A stretch of 64,000 nucleotides of DNA from Dorea longicatena (GCF_024168045.1 NZ_CP100126.1:2637001-2701000), one strand, 5' to 3'; positions 36,591 to 45,218 are shown, counted from the first letter of the stretch. Notes: a model not told the origin generated them from the sequence alone. A program made the numbers and translations.

Positions 36591-37240
36591 TTATATCCAA
36601 TCCCCCAGACTGTTTTTATCGGTGTATAATCATAATCCGCAAATTTTGCTCTTATATTTTTGATATGCGTGATTATAGTACTGTCATTACTCTCATTGTC
36701 AAAGCCAAAGACCGCTTCCAATATCTGTTCCTTCGAGAAAACCTGTCCTCTGTTTTTAGCCAGAAATTCACAGATTTCGTACTCCGCTTTCGTAAGAGGA
36801 AGTTCCTTATCATCAACCAATAGTTTCTTTTGAGATATTTGAATACAGACCCTCCCCCAAACCATCCGGACAGAATGTTCCCTGTGCTCTCTTCTAAGAT
36901 GTGCATTGATCCTTGCCCGAAGTTCCATCACTCCAAATGGCTTTGAAATATAATCATCTGCTCCTAAAGAAAGTCCGTTTACCAGACTGTTTTCCTCCGT
37001 TTTTGCCGTAAGAAACAAAATCGGACAATCCACAAGTGCCCTGATTCTTTTGCATAATTCGAAGCCATCCATTCCAGGCATCATAATGTCCAGTAAAATC
37101 AGGTCATAACGATGTAATTCTTCCATATTAATTTTTAGTGGATTACTTACTTTGGTAACCAGATGTCCATCCTTATTCAAAATGCTTTCTATCATTTCCA
37201 AAATTGCCGGTTCATCATCAACTGCCAGTATTTTTGCCAT
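36578..37240 (-). CDS. OmpR family response regulator
   Basis: 220 residues from ATG 37240 (MAKILAVDDEPAILEM). The longer frame would start inside the permease gene. Receiver Asp in LILLDIMMPGMDGF, Lys in FLTAKTEE, C-terminal winged helix (ILEAVFGFDNESNDSTIITH, ADYDYTPIKTVWGIGYKW). Partner of the overlapping kinase. It probably activates the upstream ABC transporter genes. Confidence 0.9.
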   Translation of the reverse strand: MAKILAVDDEPAILEMIESILNKDGHLVTKVSNPLKINMEELHRYDLILLDIMMPGMDGFELCKRIRALVDCPILFLTAKTEENSLVNGLSLGADDYISKPFGVMELRARINAHLRREHREHSVRMVWGRVCIQISQKKLLVDDKELPLTKAEYEICEFLAKNRGQVFSKEQILEAVFGFDNESNDSTIITHIKNIRAKFADYDYTPIKTVWGIGYKWEE

Positions 37241-37254
37241 AGTTTCCCTCGATT

Positions 37255-37995
37255 CTATTCCGATATTCTGTTTCCTTCCCAGTGGTTTACCCACCAAAAA
37301 TAGTATACCATACTAATCCCTGTAAATATTAAGCAACCTGGTATGAATGACAACCATTCACCTACACTAGTTTCTCCCAATACAGATTGCAGATAAGTAT
37401 ATGGTACTCTACCCGTCCAGCAGACAAATACATATTTCCACACATAATCTCCAAGTCCGGTAAGCATCAATGCACTAATTAGTCCTGATATAATCCCTGC
37501 TCCAATGGATACCCCTTTTCCAAACTGAAAAGCCAGAATCAGCTGCCACAGATAAAGTGGAACACTGCTTCCCCACAGCAGCAATGCTGCAAATATACAT
37601 CCTTTCATGATTTCGATATCGCTTGATGCGATTCTTCCAAATCCAATTCCGAATATGATTGCTGTCAATAGGATAGAGCACAGACACAAAACCAGTAGCA
37701 TCAACAGTTTCGATAAAAATGCTGCAGGTTTATCCGGTAAAGACAACAGATTTTGAAAATCACCTGCATTTTGTTCCTGTTCCATCACACTTGCTGTAAA
37801 AATTCCAATAAGTACCGGAAGTCCTGCTCCTATCGCCTGATAAAATGCAATCACTTTCATATTTTCATTCCATGGTGAAAAAAAGTAATATATTAAAAAT
37901 ATAACGCTGGTTATAATCGGAATCAGTAAGTGTGCCAGAATCACAGATGTTCCTTTCATCTTTCGCAAGTCTGCATTAAGAGATCTTCCAATCAT
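37255..37995 (-). CDS. Lantibiotic-protection ABC permease, MutG-like
   Basis: 246 residues with six hydrophobic segments (for example VILAHLLIPIITSVIFLIYY and LLMLLVLCLCSILLTAIIFG). The pattern DFQNLLSLPDKPAAFLSKLL is typical of MutG/EpiG-type immunity permeases. One base from the MutE-like permease. Forms an exporter with it and the ATPase. Confidence 0.8.
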   Translation of the reverse strand: MIGRSLNADLRKMKGTSVILAHLLIPIITSVIFLIYYFFSPWNENMKVIAFYQAIGAGLPVLIGIFTASVMEQEQNAGDFQNLLSLPDKPAAFLSKLLMLLVLCLCSILLTAIIFGIGFGRIASSDIEIMKGCIFAALLLWGSSVPLYLWQLILAFQFGKGVSIGAGIISGLISALMLTGLGDYVWKYVFVCWTGRVPYTYLQSVLGETSVGEWLSFIPGCLIFTGISMVYYFWWVNHWEGNRISE

Positions 37996-37996
37996 C

Positions 37997-38737
37997 TTAT
38001 TTCACCTCTCTTCTCTCAAACCATTTCAAAAACAGAACCGTTACAAAAACAAACCAGATGATTGAGAGACACATTCCCGGAACAATGACTCCCGTATCCA
38101 AAAGAGGATTCCCTACTTCTGCGGCAAGTCCATTTGGTAAAACATGAAGCAACGGGCACATCATTCGCATAGGGATTGCAGAAACAAGTACATACCAGAT
38201 TCTGGTTTGTGATATTACCACACCGCTGACGGTAATAAATAGGCAGACGAACAGGTTTACAATCATTCCAAATCGTTCACTTAAAAATAAAGCTACCGGA
38301 ATCTCCCATAACTCAGAAACCGTCAGAAACAATACTGCAATCAACGCTCCTCCAACCGGAACATGTGTCGTTAGAAGAAAGCCTCCAAGCGTTGCTCCTG
38401 CAAACACAATCACATTAGAAAACAAAATCATGTACCCAATATAAATAATTTTCCCCAGCAACAATTTTCTTCTGTCTGTGGGAATAGTCATTAAATGATA
38501 GTATTTTATCTTTTTCTCCTGCGCCACAGAAAGATAACAAAATAGAGCAATCATCCCCGGCAGCAAAAGTGTATACCACCAGTTCCAAACACTTTCTGCA
38601 TAAGCATTTGTCATCCCAAGAGTAAATATAAATGCCATGACAAATGTAAGAAGAGGAAATCCCCAGATAAACTTTTTTCGCATGGTTCTTTTGGCTTTTT
38701 GATGTTCTGCTTTTATAATATTAACCATGGATTTCAC
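37997..38737 (-). CDS. Lantibiotic-protection ABC permease, MutE-like
   Basis: 246 residues with six membrane segments. The start NIIKAEHQKAKRTMRKKFIW, and YHLMTIPTDRRKLLLGKIIY after the second segment, are typical of MutE/EpiE permeases. Overlaps the ATPase gene by 17 bases. Confidence 0.8.
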   Translation of the reverse strand: MKSMVNIIKAEHQKAKRTMRKKFIWGFPLLTFVMAFIFTLGMTNAYAESVWNWWYTLLLPGMIALFCYLSVAQEKKIKYYHLMTIPTDRRKLLLGKIIYIGYMILFSNVIVFAGATLGGFLLTTHVPVGGALIAVLFLTVSELWEIPVALFLSERFGMIVNLFVCLFITVSGVVISQTRIWYVLVSAIPMRMMCPLLHVLPNGLAAEVGNPLLDTGVIVPGMCLSIIWFVFVTVLFLKWFERREVK

Positions 38738-39434
38738 CTGCTTTCTGGTTTTTTCTTACCACATTCATAAACAAATCTTCAAGATTATCTCCCTGCTTTA
38801 ATGCTCCTTCGTATCCTAAGATTCCACCTGAAATAATCCCGACTTTATCTGCAAGTAACTGTACCTCTGAGAGAATATGACTGGAGAGAATTACAGTGAT
38901 TCCCTGTTCCGGAAAAGACCGGATCAGCTCTCGTAATTTCTCGATGCCTATTGGATCTAATCCATTCGTAGGTTCATCCAATATCAAAAGTTCCGGTTCT
39001 CCAAGCAATGCCATTGCAATGCCTAGTCTTTGCTTCATCCCCAAAGAAAACTGTCCTGCTTTCTTCTTTCCGGTGTTTGTAAGTGATACAATCTGCAAGA
39101 CCTCATCAATTCTGTTTTCATCTGTACCAAGCAATAATTGTCTTACCTTCAAATTCTCTCTGGCGGAAAGATTTTCATAAATAGGCGGATTTTCAATTAA
39201 CGCTCCTATTTTTGATAAATCTTTCCTATCCAAAAGTTTTCCATCAAAGTAAATCTTTCCTGCAGTTGGTTTCATCATACCGGTCAGCATTTTCAATGTG
39301 GTAGATTTACCAGCGCCATTCGGTCCAAGCAGTCCATAAATCTGTCTCTTTTCGATATTAAGTGAAACATTATTTACCGCTTTCTGTTTTCTAAAATATT
39401 TACATAGATTTTGTGTCTGTAACATCATTTCCAT
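38721..39434 (-). CDS. Lantibiotic-protection ABC transporter ATPase (MutF/BcrA type)
   Basis: 237 residues. Walker A GLLGPNGAGKSTTLKML, signature FSLGMKQRLGIAMAL, Walker B LLILDEPTNGLDPIG, switch His in SSHILSE. Together with the two permeases and the two-component system this is a CprABC-like self-protection or resistance cassette. No lantibiotic precursor or modification gene is in the window, so it serves resistance to peptides of others. Confidence 0.88.
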   Translation of the reverse strand: MEMMLQTQNLCKYFRKQKAVNNVSLNIEKRQIYGLLGPNGAGKSTTLKMLTGMMKPTAGKIYFDGKLLDRKDLSKIGALIENPPIYENLSARENLKVRQLLLGTDENRIDEVLQIVSLTNTGKKKAGQFSLGMKQRLGIAMALLGEPELLILDEPTNGLDPIGIEKLRELIRSFPEQGITVILSSHILSEVQLLADKVGIISGGILGYEGALKQGDNLEDLFMNVVRKNQKAGEIHG

Positions 39435-39512
39435 CTTTACTATCCTTCCTTCTATATTTCATTTCTTACTGAAATATAACCTAACAGAAAAAAATAAAGA
39501 TTTGATGAAGAT

Positions 39513-39875
39513 TTATTCCCGTATGGAATAAACCATCAATTGAATATCATTATCAGAACTCGGCTTTCCACTGAAATCAGCAAAGCTGTTACAAATACGA
39601 AGTCCTAATTTACAGAATATCTCCGTGATTTCATCCAAACTATATAACCTTATAGGATTTCCTTCTTTCATTTCAGGCTTATAAAGTGCTTCTCCATACA
39701 TATAGTCTACCTGCCCATATATCAGCGTTTTTCTATCCTTCTCCCATTCAAAAGCAGATAATGTAAGTCCCTTTTCTCCTGCATCCCATAACTTGCAAGG
39801 GAAATGTGTTTGGGCATAGCTTCCATTCATGATATCCATAAAGTGCTTGCATATTATAAATCTCCTTCGCTCCAA
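39513..39875 (-). pseudogene. C-terminal fragment of a class I SAM-dependent methyltransferase
   Basis: 120 residues containing DIMNGSYAQTHFPCKLWDAG, LTLSAFEWEKDRKTLIYGQV and IRLYSLDEITEIFCKLGLRI, the C-terminal half of a common Firmicutes small-molecule methyltransferase. The SAM-binding N-terminal half is missing; the frame begins abruptly at 39875, next to a terminator and the lysS fragment. This suggests truncation by integration or deletion at the lysS attachment locus. Confidence 0.65.
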
Positions 39876-39885
39876 CCATATTGCA

Positions 39886-39937
39886 ACAAAAAAAGGAACT
39901 CCCTCTTAGATTTTCTCCAAAAGAAAGTTCCTTTTTA
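39886..39937 (-). terminator. Terminator following the lysS 3' fragment
   Basis: AAAAAGGAACT (39890-39900) pairs with AGTTCCTTTTT (39926-39936). On the minus strand it is followed by a seven-T run. It contains TCTAAGAGG, also seen in the terminator after the intact lysS, which supports a parallel origin of the two regions. Confidence 0.65.
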
Positions 39938-40005
39938 TGTTATTTTACGATATTCAAAATTTATCTACTTTTTCAACTTCATGTCTCTTCATATCAACTT
40001 ACAAA

Positions 40006-40029
40006 TTTGTTGCAGTATTTGTTGCAGTA
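40006..40029. repeat. Tandem 12-bp direct repeat (candidate recombinase arm sites, left)
   Basis: TTTGTTGCAGTA occurs twice without a gap (40006-40017, 40018-40029), about 30 bases downstream of the lysS fragment. The intact lysS has a similar but different tandem repeat downstream (51161-51182). This is the usual form of integrase arm-type binding sites. Confidence 0.55.
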
Positions 40030-40059
40030 CACATTTTTTCTGCTCGCTGTATAGAGAGA

Positions 40060-40518
40060 TTAATATAATTTTGCGCCCGCCGGAATATGATTATCAACCA
40101 TCAAAAGATGAAGTTTTTCTTCTCCCTCTTCCTCATGGATTGCCGACAACAACATACCGCAAGATTCAATTCCCATCATTGCTCTCGGTGGAAGATTTGT
40201 GATTGCAATAAGTGTCTTTCCAACTAGTTCTTCTGGCTCATAAAATGCGTGAATACCGCTTAAAATCGTACGATCTGTGCCTGTTCCATCATCAAGAGTG
40301 AACTGTAACAGCTTCTTTGATTTAGGTACTGCAATACATTCTTTAACCTTAACCGCTCTAAAATCCGACTTGCTAAATGTATCAAAATCAACAAATTCTT
40401 CAAACAAAGGCTCAACCTTTACTTTAGAGAAATCAATAACTTCTTCTTTCTCTGGTGCATTTTCTACCGCTTTAGTTTCAGCCTTAGCAGTCTTCTTATC
40501 AGCATCCAGTGACTTCAT
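40060..40518 (-). pseudogene. lysS: Duplicated lysS 3' end (tRNA-binding domain only)
   Basis: 152 residues starting MKSLDADKK. From SLDADKK to the end (GAKLY) it matches the C-terminus of the intact LysRS at 51224, with scattered substitutions (about nine of ten residues identical outside the linker). It covers the complete appended Trbp111/EMAP-type domain (FSKSDFRAVKVKECIAVPKS, GMLLSAIHEEEGEEKLHLL) but nothing of the synthetase core. Similarity stops abruptly near 40523. It is the displaced attachment-site copy left by integration. Because an ATG exists, a free tRNA-binding domain could still be made, but no good ribosome site is seen. Confidence 0.9.
40250..40287. other. Candidate attR: 38-bp block identical to 51414-51451
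   Basis: The longest exact match between the two lysS 3' copies is 38 bases, containing the perfect palindrome ATCGTACGAT. Divergence lies on both sides. It is the best candidate for the crossover core of the integrase at 40698. Confidence 0.6.
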
Positions 40519-40619
40519 TGTCGGGAATTTTTTTGATTTTTCTTCATTACCCTTCGTGATGCTTCGCTGTGCTATTTCTATTAAATTGTCTTCTCTTCAT
40601 CACCATTCATGATGAATCA

Positions 40620-40676
40620 TTGTCAAATCATATCTGTTGTCAATTTGATGTCATTTGGTTATTTCTGTTGTCAGAT
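40620..40676. repeat. Integrase-proximal arm-type repeats (TGTTGTCA)
   Basis: Degenerate repeats TTGTCAAAT (40620-40628), TGTTGTCAATTT (40635-40646) and TGTTGTCAGAT (40666-40676) lie between the lysS fragment and the integrase stop. They match the tandem TTGTTGTCAAA pair at the other end (51161-51182), as expected for the two arm regions of one element. Confidence 0.6.
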
Positions 40677-40697
40677 GAAAGGGTTCATAAGCCCTTC

Positions 40698-41933
40698 TTA
40701 AAATACATCCATTGTTGCAGCCAAATGTTCAAATGTTTCCTGTTTTTTCTCCTCTGTCGCTTCTGCATAGATATCCATAGTGGTCTGAATATCCTTATGC
40801 CCCATGATCGACTGGATTATTTTCAGGTTTGTTTCTCTTTCACAAAGCCTTGTGCAAAATGTGTGTCTCAAGCTGTGCGCTGAAAAATCCGGCAACAGCA
40901 CCGGCTCCCGATGCTCTTTTTTTGCCTCTATTTCTTCTGTTGCGTTATAAGCAGATGAGATTCTCTTGATTGCTCGATTGACTGACTGGGCATTCATTAT
41001 ATTTCCATAACGGTTACAGAAAACAAAGCCTGTCATTCCGTCAATCTCTGCATCTGTCCAGCCATTTTCTTTCTGCTCTTCCCAGATCATTTCAAAAGCA
41101 TCTTTCACTGTATCCAACATGGGAATCGTACGCATTCCGGCTTCTGTTTTCGGCGTCGAAATGTGATTTTCCGATGCCCGGTCTTCTCCTACCGGATAAT
41201 ACGTCAGATTATGATTGATGCTGATAATCCGCTTCTCGTAATCAATGTCTTCCCATCGAAGCCCTAAAACTTCTCCAATCCGGCACCCGGTTCCAAGAAA
41301 AATCGTAAAAATCGGCCACCAGTGAAAATAAATCGGATGCGCAGCAATATATTCCATAAATGCTCTCTGCTGTGGAATTGTCAGTGCATGTCTCACACCG
41401 GTCTTCATGCCTAAGTTTTTCTTTAATTCTGCCATGACTCCATCCGTAGGATTTTTTCTGATAATGTCATCCCTTACAGCCAGTTGAAAAGTTGGATGCA
41501 ATAACGTATGAATGGTTTCCAATGTGTTAATCTTCAGTTCCTGCTTCTTGGTCAAATGATTATAGAACTGCACCACATCAGAATACTTAATCTCTGCTAT
41601 ATTCCGCTTTCCAAATGTATCCCGGATAAATCGGTCATACATATAAAGATAATTACTCTTGGTCGTTGGTTTCAGATTGTTTTTGAGACTCATGTAGCGG
41701 TCAAATACAAAATTTACTGTAGCCTTTCCGGCAACATAAATATCCAGACCGTCCATCTGGTCTTTCATGAGCTGTGCTTCTTTTTCTCGAAGCGTTACAA
41801 GGTCTTGTGCATAAACATACTTACGTCTTCCAAGGGGATCTGTATAAGTATATACATACCTCTCATCGGAACGTCTCTGTGATTCACCTTTCCGCAAGAC
41901 TCTGCCTCGCAGATCTTTTCTTGTCTGTGCCAT
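40698..41933 (-). CDS. Tyrosine recombinase/integrase of the lysS-inserted element
   Basis: 411 residues, Tn916-Int type. N-terminal arm-binding domain (RYVYTYTDPLGRRKYVYAQD), core-binding SAM-like domain (about 75-165), catalytic domain with Arg in GTGCRIGEVLGLRW, HSLRHTFCTRL (HxxR), GHKDIQTT (His) and nucleophile Tyr in MDIYAEAT. It is the last gene at the end next to the lysS fragment, the usual int-att layout. Intact, so the element may be able to excise. Confidence 0.93.
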   Translation of the reverse strand: MAQTRKDLRGRVLRKGESQRRSDERYVYTYTDPLGRRKYVYAQDLVTLREKEAQLMKDQMDGLDIYVAGKATVNFVFDRYMSLKNNLKPTTKSNYLYMYDRFIRDTFGKRNIAEIKYSDVVQFYNHLTKKQELKINTLETIHTLLHPTFQLAVRDDIIRKNPTDGVMAELKKNLGMKTGVRHALTIPQQRAFMEYIAAHPIYFHWWPIFTIFLGTGCRIGEVLGLRWEDIDYEKRIISINHNLTYYPVGEDRASENHISTPKTEAGMRTIPMLDTVKDAFEMIWEEQKENGWTDAEIDGMTGFVFCNRYGNIMNAQSVNRAIKRISSAYNATEEIEAKKEHREPVLLPDFSAHSLRHTFCTRLCERETNLKIIQSIMGHKDIQTTMDIYAEATEEKKQETFEHLAATMDVF

Positions 41934-41968
41934 ATAAAATCCTCCTTCAATAAAGGAAGGACTTCATG

Positions 41969-42139
41969 TTATTCAGGTCTGTTCAAAATTCTTTCCAGTC
42001 CCTGCAGGACAACTTCTGTCACAGTCATTTTGTGCTTTCCGGCATAATCGCAGATACGCTTATACATAGAATCTTCCACCCGGATACTCAATACTTTCTT
42101 TTTTACATTTTCCGACTTTGGTCTTCCTGTCTTCGCCAT
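41969..42139 (-). CDS. Small ribbon-helix-helix (CopG-like) protein
   Basis: 56 residues from ATG 42139: AKTGRPKSENVKKKVLSIRV, then EDSMYKRICDYAGKHKMTVT and a helix ending LERILNRPE. The beta strand (KKVLSIRV) followed by two helices is the CopG/Arc fold. It lies upstream of the integrase in the same direction, 36 bases away, so it may regulate integrase or excision. Confidence 0.7.
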   Translation of the reverse strand: MAKTGRPKSENVKKKVLSIRVEDSMYKRICDYAGKHKMTVTEVVLQGLERILNRPE

Positions 42140-42229
42140 ATCTGTTCTTATTCCTCCACATCTTCATTATAGTTTTCGTATGACAAAAAGTCAATCCCTG
42201 TTTTTCGTCCTTCCACAATTTTTTCTTCC

Positions 42230-42439
42230 CTACGCAATCCGGAATGTCTCCAGATACTTTTCAAATATCTCACAGTTTACAAGGGCAACCTTGTCAATCT
42301 TATACACTGCTTTGGCTTCTTTCGCCAGCTCCTGGAATTTCGTCAGCCCAATGCTGTAAAGCTCTGCCCCTTCCTGATAACGGACGAATTTCTTTGCTAT
42401 TTTCTTTGTTTTCTCTACATCTTTACGTGCATATCCCAT
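42230..42439 (-). CDS. DUF6462-like excisionase-type protein 1
   Basis: 69 residues from ATG 42439 with AGGAGG upstream. Core pattern FVRYQEGAELYSIGLTKFQE and AKAVYKIDKVALVNCEIFEK is a winged-helix, excisionase-like fold. Two divergent paralogues lie at the other end of the element (50448, 50665). Likely Xis/directionality factor. Confidence 0.7.
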   Translation of the reverse strand: MGYARKDVEKTKKIAKKFVRYQEGAELYSIGLTKFQELAKEAKAVYKIDKVALVNCEIFEKYLETFRIA

Positions 42440-42529
42440 ACACCGCACCTCCTTTTCTGCATGAAAAAAGCAGCTAACCTATTTTTCATAGACTAACTGC
42501 TCGTGTTAAGTTCCATATTCAGTTTTATT

Positions 42530-42898
42530 CTACAAATCCGACAGTGAAATTCGGTCGTATGCGCCATTTTTCTTATCTTCCGGGTGTGGCTCCAATCCAA
42601 TAATTGTAATATCTTTCTGGTCTGGTCCATAAACCCAGTACATTCTCATTGCGCCACTGGTTTTATTTTCCAGATAAGATTGCCACACTTTCATTCCGTA
42701 ACGTCTGGATAATGGCTCTATTTCATGGGTTTGAAGACTCGGATAACCCGGATCAGCCGACAACAGCTTTAAAGCCTTTCCCCATTTTTTATACAACTGT
42801 TCTTCCTTCTTTTTTATATTACCGGAACGATATTTCTCCTGCAGATCTAACCAAAGTTCCTGCATTTCAGGAATTCCCATTCGTATATTAAAATTCAT
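42530..42898 (-). CDS. Probable RelE/HigB-like toxin
   Basis: 122 residues: MGIPEMQELWLDLQEKYRSG, then ALKLLSADPGYPSLQTHEIE and MRMYWVYGPDQKDITIIGLE. The Leu-rich spacing and the C-terminal beta pattern with Arg and Tyr resemble RelE/ParE-fold mRNA interferases. It follows the small antitoxin-like gene by 12 bases, sharing its promoter. Would stabilise the element by post-segregational killing. Intact. Confidence 0.65.
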   Translation of the reverse strand: MNFNIRMGIPEMQELWLDLQEKYRSGNIKKKEEQLYKKWGKALKLLSADPGYPSLQTHEIEPLSRRYGMKVWQSYLENKTSGAMRMYWVYGPDQKDITIIGLEPHPEDKKNGAYDRISLSDL

Positions 42899-42910
42899 CT
42901 CTCATTCCTT

Positions 42911-43150
42911 TTAAAAATCTGACAGGTCAATAGCCTGGGAAACATCGCCTCTTTTAAAATTGCTTACTGCACGATCCATATCTGCCAGAGTTCTGGCTGA
43001 AATGCACTCTGGCACTGCCAGTTCCCGAGGTTCCAGAATAATGCAGCCATTTCCATATTCTTTTACATTATAATACTGATAAGCAGCTCCTCTGAGAGTA
43101 ATTCTTTTTTTGTTATCCAGATGGGCAACATAATCTTTCATTGCTTCCAT
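42911..43150 (-). CDS. Probable antitoxin of the 42530 toxin
   Basis: 79 residues from ATG 43150 with TAGGAGGTG ahead. The N-terminal part (YVAHLDNKKRITLRGAAYQY) looks like a swapped-hairpin or beta DNA-binding domain. The C-terminal part is an acidic toxin-neutralising tail (MDRAVSNFKRGDVSQAIDLS). Antitoxin-first order and a strong regulated promoter support the pair. Confidence 0.65.
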   Translation of the reverse strand: MEAMKDYVAHLDNKKRITLRGAAYQYYNVKEYGNGCIILEPRELAVPECISARTLADMDRAVSNFKRGDVSQAIDLSDF

Positions 43151-43178
43151 TATCAACACCTCCTACGCAAGCATTTGT

Positions 43179-43232
43179 GTGGGAAATCCCACCTCTTATT
43201 ATTATAATACGCTTTTCTATATTATCTGTCAA
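43179..43232 (-). promoter_or_regulatory. Promoter and operator of the toxin-antitoxin operon
   Basis: Minus-strand -35 TTGACA (43232-43227), 17-base spacer, -10 TATTAT (43209-43204). An inverted repeat GTGGGAAATCCCAC (43179-43192) lies just downstream of the -10, where an autorepressing antitoxin complex would bind. Confidence 0.75.
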
Positions 43233-43343
43233 TCTACTTTTACTTACTCCTGATACTTGAAAGTATTCATGCACCGGCAGACGGCAGGTGGCAGATAGGG
43301 TATCTATAAAAATCTGTATTTGCTTCGATGACTCTGCCACCCA

Positions 43344-45218
43344 TCATTCTTTTAATCGAATACTATTCTCCTGCTTTTCATTTACTTGGTACTCCAACTC
43401 ATTCTTCATTCGGCTTCTCACATCACGCATTGTCCTCCCGGATATTCCCTGCTCCTTTGCCTTTTCGTCTAATTCCCTGATTGAAATTTCTTTTTTATCA
43501 GCAAGCAGTTCCCTGATCAATTTTCTCCCTCGCTCCAGCTTTGTTTCTGTTGCTTTTCCTTCTTTTCCATCTAACAATTCATCTGCGGAAATCTCATAAG
43601 CTCCCACCCATCGAAATCCTTCTTCGTCTCCCAGTTTAAATGCCATTGTCTCCCCTGGTGGCGCTAGCGAGCTTTTTTCATGAATCAACACCCTTGTGGT
43701 TGGATCTTTTCTTACTTTTCCGATGAAAATCAAGCTTCGCACTGCTGCCATAATATCAATAGAACCAAGTCCTCGATAAGTGCTCTGTGTTCCGGAAGAT
43801 TTATTCAGATGTCCGATCAGCACAATGGCACATCCGGTCTTCTCGGCAATCATTCCCAGTTTTCGGAACACCGGACGCACTTCATTTGCCCGGTTCATAT
43901 CCACATCTGCTCCAATAAATGCCTGTACCGGATCAATGATTACAAGCCGCACTCGATTCTGTCTGACTGCTTTTTCAATTCGATCATCAGATAGGGTTAA
44001 TGCTTCTTCCGTATCATCAATTACCATAACCCGGCTCAGATCTGCTCCTGCTTCTATCAGTCTTGGCTTGATAGTGTCACCCATACCGTCCTCTGCTGTC
44101 TGATAAATTACATTGAACGGTTCAATATCTTCCATATTAGGAAATAACTTTCGATTGGTACAAGCTGCCGTCAGCATCATTGCAAAATAAGTTTTTCCTT
44201 CTCCCGGATTGCCCTGAATGATTGTCAGTTTTCCAAATGGAATATAAGGAAACCACAACCACTCCACACTGGTCTGCTTAATATCTTCATAACATAACAT
44301 CGGCACCAGTTCTTCTGCTTCTGGTACTTTTATTGTGATTGTTTCTGCGATTGCTTTCTTTCTGTCAGTATTTTTATCACAGAGGATTTCATTCCAGTCT
44401 TTTCGCGATGGTTTCAGACGAATTACACTGTATCCTTCTGAGATTTCTCCTGCCAGTTTCTCACAAGCCTCATTCCCTGCCTGGTCATTATCCAGGCACA
44501 GGAAAACAGAAGTAATCTGAGGGCGTTCAGAAAGAAAGGTCATCAGTGCCACACTGGAGACTCCACCCAGACTCAGGTAGCTGCGTTTCTTCCAGTCTTT
44601 GGGAAACAACTGAATAAAAGAGAGCAGATCAATGGCTGCTTCAAACACAAACAACTGATTATCCGTTCCTCTGTGGCAAAATCCAAAAGCTTTATCAGAA
44701 CCGGCTACATCTCCACGATATTTCATTTCACCAGTTCCACGGCAATGTGCATATCTTGGAATACCATCTGCATCTCTGCCGATAAATACAACATTATGAT
44801 GCTTCTTTTCTTCGTAAATATCTCCTCTGACAATCCATTCCATCACCAGATTTTTCTCAAGCTCTCTGCTTTCTGTCAGATACTTTACAATCATTTCATT
44901 ATCTTTATTTTTCTCCGGTAATCGGAAGTCTTTTGACGGGGCGGGGCAGGACTTCTGCCTGCCTTCGCCTTCTTCCCCGATCAGCATTTTCACTGCTTCC
45001 GGGAATGTTGCATAATAAAATTCCATTACAAAATCTACCGGATAACCTCCTTTACTCTGACTATGCCGATACCATCGGTTTCCGGATATCGTTACACTGT
45101 CATGCTTTTTCCAACGGTATTCTCTGCCACTTTTTACCAACTGTTCTCCCTGTTCGTTCAGGAAAGAAACAAGATCGGTCTGGTTTGCTCTTGCAATCTG
45201 TTCTTCTGTATACTGCAT
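43344..45218 (-). CDS. Primase-helicase fusion (DUF3991/toprim + RepA-like AAA ATPase)
   Basis: 624 residues. Residues 1-300 carry a DUF3991/toprim primase-like region (VTISGNRWYRHSQSKGGYPV, YAHCRGTGEMKYRGDVAGSD, toprim DxD in FLCLDNDQAGNEA). Residues 320-560 form a RepA/AAA_25 helicase-like ATPase (Walker A IIQGNPGEGKTYFAM, Walker B RLVIIDPVQAFIGAD). The C-terminus is a helical or wHTH-like tail. ATG 45218 is best spaced from GGAAAGG. It should allow the excised element to replicate. Intact. Confidence 0.85.
   Translation of the reverse strand: MQYTEEQIARANQTDLVSFLNEQGEQLVKSGREYRWKKHDSVTISGNRWYRHSQSKGGYPVDFVMEFYYATFPEAVKMLIGEEGEGRQKSCPAPSKDFRLPEKNKDNEMIVKYLTESRELEKNLVMEWIVRGDIYEEKKHHNVVFIGRDADGIPRYAHCRGTGEMKYRGDVAGSDKAFGFCHRGTDNQLFVFEAAIDLLSFIQLFPKDWKKRSYLSLGGVSSVALMTFLSERPQITSVFLCLDNDQAGNEACEKLAGEISEGYSVIRLKPSRKDWNEILCDKNTDRKKAIAETITIKVPEAEELVPMLCYEDIKQTSVEWLWFPYIPFGKLTIIQGNPGEGKTYFAMMLTAACTNRKLFPNMEDIEPFNVIYQTAEDGMGDTIKPRLIEAGADLSRVMVIDDTEEALTLSDDRIEKAVRQNRVRLVIIDPVQAFIGADVDMNRANEVRPVFRKLGMIAEKTGCAIVLIGHLNKSSGTQSTYRGLGSIDIMAAVRSLIFIGKVRKDPTTRVLIHEKSSLAPPGETMAFKLGDEEGFRWVGAYEISADELLDGKEGKATETKLERGRKLIRELLADKKEISIRELDEKAKEQGISGRTMRDVRSRMKNELEYQVNEKQENSIRLKE

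Noticed and set aside
43113..43340. 75-residue minus-strand frame covering the toxin-antitoxin promoter
   Set aside because: It runs through a consensus promoter and operator and shows no domain-like sequence.
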